Shown one piece after another: positions 27,814 through 29,654 of a DNA stretch of 29,654 nt (position 1 is the stretch's first letter; every line of letters begins with the position of its first letter). This stretch comes from a virus, in IMG/VR virus record IMGVR_UViG_3300046642_000300, positions 1 to 29,654 of that record. One strand, given 5' to 3'. The notes under the pieces were generated by a model. It searched no databases, had not been told where the DNA came from, and saw only the letters and a list, made by a program, of their open reading frames with translations. A program made the position numbers and the translations under genes.

Positions 27814-28034
27814 GCAAGTTCGTATCCTATAAGTTTGCGTCCAAGGTGTTAGGCGTCGAGCATAAGCACAGGGTTGTCAGTGCATCCAAGGTCGGTGAAG
27901 ATATTAAGACGACAACAGAGGATTTAGGTTGGTATGTACACTTGGAAGGTCACATCTCGTTTTATGTAGGCAATGAAGAGCCAGATTTGGCTGCGTATGA
28001 TAATGTAATCGTAACTATAGAGAAGCAATTGTGA
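27810..28034 (+). CDS. Small hypothetical protein
   Basis: 74 residues from ATG 27810 (ATGA overlap). FVSYKFASKVLGVEHKHRVV then GWYVHLEGHISFYVGNEEPD, mostly beta. Unknown function. Confidence 0.55.
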   Translation: MSKFVSYKFASKVLGVEHKHRVVSASKVGEDIKTTTEDLGWYVHLEGHISFYVGNEEPDLAAYDNVIVTIEKQL

Positions 28035-28138
28035 GTGTGCAGTGGAATCATTGGATGGATGGATTAACATTAGTCGGTTGGTCGGTAGCCCTACTTGGGG
28101 TCATAGGGTGTATCATTAAGTCGTATATTAAGTCATGA
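28031..28138 (+). CDS. Tiny membrane protein (GTG start)
   Basis: 35 residues from GTG 28031. Transmembrane helix [24 protein letters not shown] overlap at its start, ATGA at its end with the epimerase. Confidence 0.5.
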   Translation: MSVQWNHWMDGLTLVGWSVALLGVIGCIIKSYIKS

Positions 28139-29241
28139 CCGTAGCCATTGTAACAGGTTCGGCGGGCTTGATTGGGTCGGAAGCCGTCAAGCTGTTTGCA
28201 TCTAAGGGCCTCGACGTTGTCGGTATCGACAACAACCTGCGTAGGTACTTCTTTGGTGACGATGCAAGCACCTTATGGCGGCGTGACCAACTCAAGAAGA
28301 CAGTGCCTAGGTATAAGCATGTCAGGGCCGACATACGCAATGAAGCGGTTATGGAAGATGTGTTTGCCAAGTATGGCAAGGACATTGCTGTTGTCATTCA
28401 CACTGCCGCACAACCGTCACATGATTGGGCAGGACGTAACCCGCTAACCGACTTCGATATCAACACCAAGGCTACAGTCAACCTGTTAGAACTAACCCGT
28501 AAGCATTGCCCTAACGCACCATTTATCTTTTGCAGTTCTAGCAAGGTTTATGGTGATAGCGTCAATCGTTTGCCGCTAATTGAGCTTGAGAGTCGTTGGG
28601 AGATGTCGCCAGCTATGGCTTCTGCTTATGATTATGACGGTGCTGCAAATGGTGTAGGTGCTGCTGGCATAAACGAGTTCATGAGTATCGACCATTCCAC
28701 TCATAGCTTATTAGGCGCGTCCAAGGCTGCGGCTGATATTATGGTGCAAGAGTATGGCCGCTATTACGGTATGAAGACGGTTTGTTTCCGTTGTGGTTGT
28801 CTAACAGGTCCCGGTCACTCTGGCACTGAGTTGCATGGGTTCTTATCGTATCTCATGAAATGTGCGGTTAGCGGCAAGCCCTATAGCATCATGGGCTACA
28901 AGGGTAAGCAGGTCAGGGACAACATACACAGTTACGACTTGGTCAATGCGTTCTGGCATTTCTTTCAAGGTCCCGGTTGGGGTGAGGTCTACAACATTGG
29001 CGGTTCGCGGTTTGCTTGTTGTTCGATACTAGAGGCTATCGAGCAGTGCGAGAAGTTAACTGGGCGTAAGATGAATACGGTTTATGTCGATACGCCACGT
29101 CTAGCTGACCATATCTGGTATATCAGCGATGTCCGTAAGTTTCAGTCGCATTACCCTGATTGGCAATTGACGTATGATATACCAAGGACGTTGGCTGAGA
29201 TGTCGCGAAGTATCTCAAGCGCGGCAACTAATAGGGAATGA
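28135..29241 (+). CDS. CDP-paratose/tyvelose 2-epimerase-like SDR enzyme
   Basis: 368 residues. TGSAGLIGS (7-15) is the Rossmann GxxGxx[53 protein letters not shown] and HIWYISDV follow the order of CDP-sugar 2-epimerases (RfbE type). In ordinary SDR epimerases the catalytic Tyr lies in YxxxK; here the lysine is K197 (GASK) but the Tyr position is L193. I recall relatives having Phe at that site, so the whole branch may be unusual. It would supply or alter a nucleotide sugar, perhaps for the glycosyltransferase at 23380. Confidence 0.83.
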   Translation: MTVAIVTGSAGLIGSEAVKLFASKGLDVVGIDNNLRRYFFGDDASTLWRRDQLKKTVPRYKHVRADIRNEAVMEDVFAKYGKDIAVVIHTAAQPSHDWAGRNPLTDFDINTKATVNLLELTRKHCPNAPFIFCSSSKVYGDSVNRLPLIELESRWEMSPAMASAYDYDGAANGVGAAGINEFMSIDHSTHSLLGASKAAADIMVQEYGRYYGMKTVCFRCGCLTGPGHSGTELHGFLSYLMKCAVSGKPYSIMGYKGKQVRDNIHSYDLVNAFWHFFQGPGWGEVYNIGGSRFACCSILEAIEQCEKLTGRKMNTVYVDTPRLADHIWYISDVRKFQSHYPDWQLTYDIPRTLAEMSRSISSAATNRE

Positions 29242-29244
29242 ACG

Positions 29245-29451
29245 ATGAGCGCAGAAAACCCAACACTGGAAGATTTTGGCTTCGACTCGCGGGAACTTAT
29301 GATTGAGGTTCAACGCGAAACAATGGGTAAGCTCATAAAGGCAGAAGCTAAGATCGCCAAGCTGCGCGCGGCGCTAGAGAAGTGTCAACACTGTTTTACT
29401 TGCGGCCCGTTTGTTCGTGAAGCCCTCGCTAATGAGCAGGAGGGGAAATGA
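29245..29451 (+). CDS. Coiled-coil protein with a CxxC knuckle
   Basis: 68 residues. A long helix ETMGKLIKAEAKIAKLRAAL leads to CQHCFTCG, which could bind zinc. The codons are more GC-rich than those of its neighbours. It shares an exact 18-nt repeat with the next gene. Unknown function. Confidence 0.55.
   Translation: MSAENPTLEDFGFDSRELMIEVQRETMGKLIKAEAKIAKLRAALEKCQHCFTCGPFVREALANEQEGK
29358..29375 (+). repeat. 18-nt repeat, copy 1
   Basis: CAAGCTGCGCGCGGCGCT is identical to 29549-29566 in the next gene. Both copies encode KLRAAL in the same reading phase. Confidence 0.85.
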
Positions 29452-29654
29452 TCGCGATTGAAGCACTTCAATTTTGGAGAAACGAGGACCAAGAGGACAG
29501 CATCGTCCTTAACCGTGGCGAGGTTTGCGCTTTGCTTGACGAAGTTGGCAAGCTGCGCGCGGCGCTTAGCGCACCTACACGATGGGACTTGGCAAAACTC
29601 GACCTCGGCCCTGTTGTTATTTTCATCGCTGGCTTTCTGTGCGGTGTGTTCGTT
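29448..29654 (+). CDS. Hypothetical protein (3' partial)
   Basis: 69 codons to the window edge, from ATG 29448 with GGAGGGG upstream. IEALQFWRNEDQEDSIVLNR, then EVGKLRAALSAPTRW, then a hydrophobic C-terminal start of a membrane helix (GPVVIFIAGFLCGVFV). Unknown function; the end lies outside the window. Confidence 0.5.
   Translation, partial: MIAIEALQFWRNEDQEDSIVLNRGEVCALLDEVGKLRAALSAPTRWDLAKLDLGPVVIFIAGFLCGVFV
29549..29566 (+). repeat. 18-nt repeat, copy 2
   Basis: Exact match to 29358-29375, 191 bp apart, in the KLRAAL-coding part of the adjacent gene. Confidence 0.85.

Noticed and set aside
1-29654. CRISPR arrays, tRNA genes, insertion-sequence ends, integrase or att sites
   Set aside because: Reading both strands I saw no regularly spaced repeats, cloverleaf signatures, transposase motifs or integrase-like genes.

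Overview
The window is a stretch of a tailed double-stranded DNA phage genome whose host is most likely an alphaproteobacterium, probably of the Rhizobiales. Evidence for a phage: one continuous gene train, many genes under 80 codons, stop/start overlaps (ATGA, TAATG) at most junctions, a complete replication and recombination set, and a lysis set. Evidence for the host: a GcrA-like cell-cycle regulator (an alphaproteobacterial family) at 25307-25951 and several small secreted proteins of a rhizobial type. No capsid, portal, large terminase, tail, integrase, tRNA or CRISPR was found, so this is a non-structural part of a larger genome.

Region 1 (1-9524, + strand) is the DNA metabolism block. 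It holds the end of a sliding-clamp-like protein, a Mom-like GNAT protein probably involved in DNA hypermodification, a uracil-DNA-glycosylase/PolA fusion polymerase, a DnaX-like clamp loader without the zinc module, a possible UvsY-like mediator, a gp32-like ssDNA-binding protein, a UvsX/RecA recombinase, a PD-(D/E)XK nuclease and a NusG/RfaH-like transcription factor. This resembles T4-style recombination-coupled replication built around an A-family polymerase.

Region 2 (9525-10180) is the most unusual part. A roughly 240-nt non-coding leader can fold into a strong 13-bp hairpin and a nested multi-branch structure. It ends in an ideal Shine-Dalgarno placed 5 nt before an ATC codon. Reading from that ATC restores the N-terminus CDYSL, which matches a conserved protein family and is missing if the first ATG is used. 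A bidirectional terminator follows.

Region 3 (10228-11758, - strand) is a three-gene operon (HEXXH metalloprotein, DUF2786 protein, small basic protein). It is driven by a near-consensus sigma-70 promoter and is divergent from a cold-shock protein gene at 11930.

Region 4 (11930-20282) holds secreted and cell-envelope functions: a papain-like protein, a Tat-type lipoprotein, a permuted NlpC/P60-like protein, an esterase-like protein, a GH108-type muramidase, an M15 peptidase, a holin-like protein and an HNH endonuclease, with tiny membrane ORFs between them.

Region 5 (20279-29654) is accessory: many tiny membrane or unknown ORFs, a dual-specificity phosphatase, a possible small terminase, a GT-A glycosyltransferase, a YodC-like protein, the GcrA homologue and a CDP-paratose/tyvelose-epimerase-like enzyme. 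It ends with two short genes sharing an exact 18-nt repeat. No gene-free stretch exceeds 300 nt. All family assignments come from reading motifs by eye; no database search was possible.
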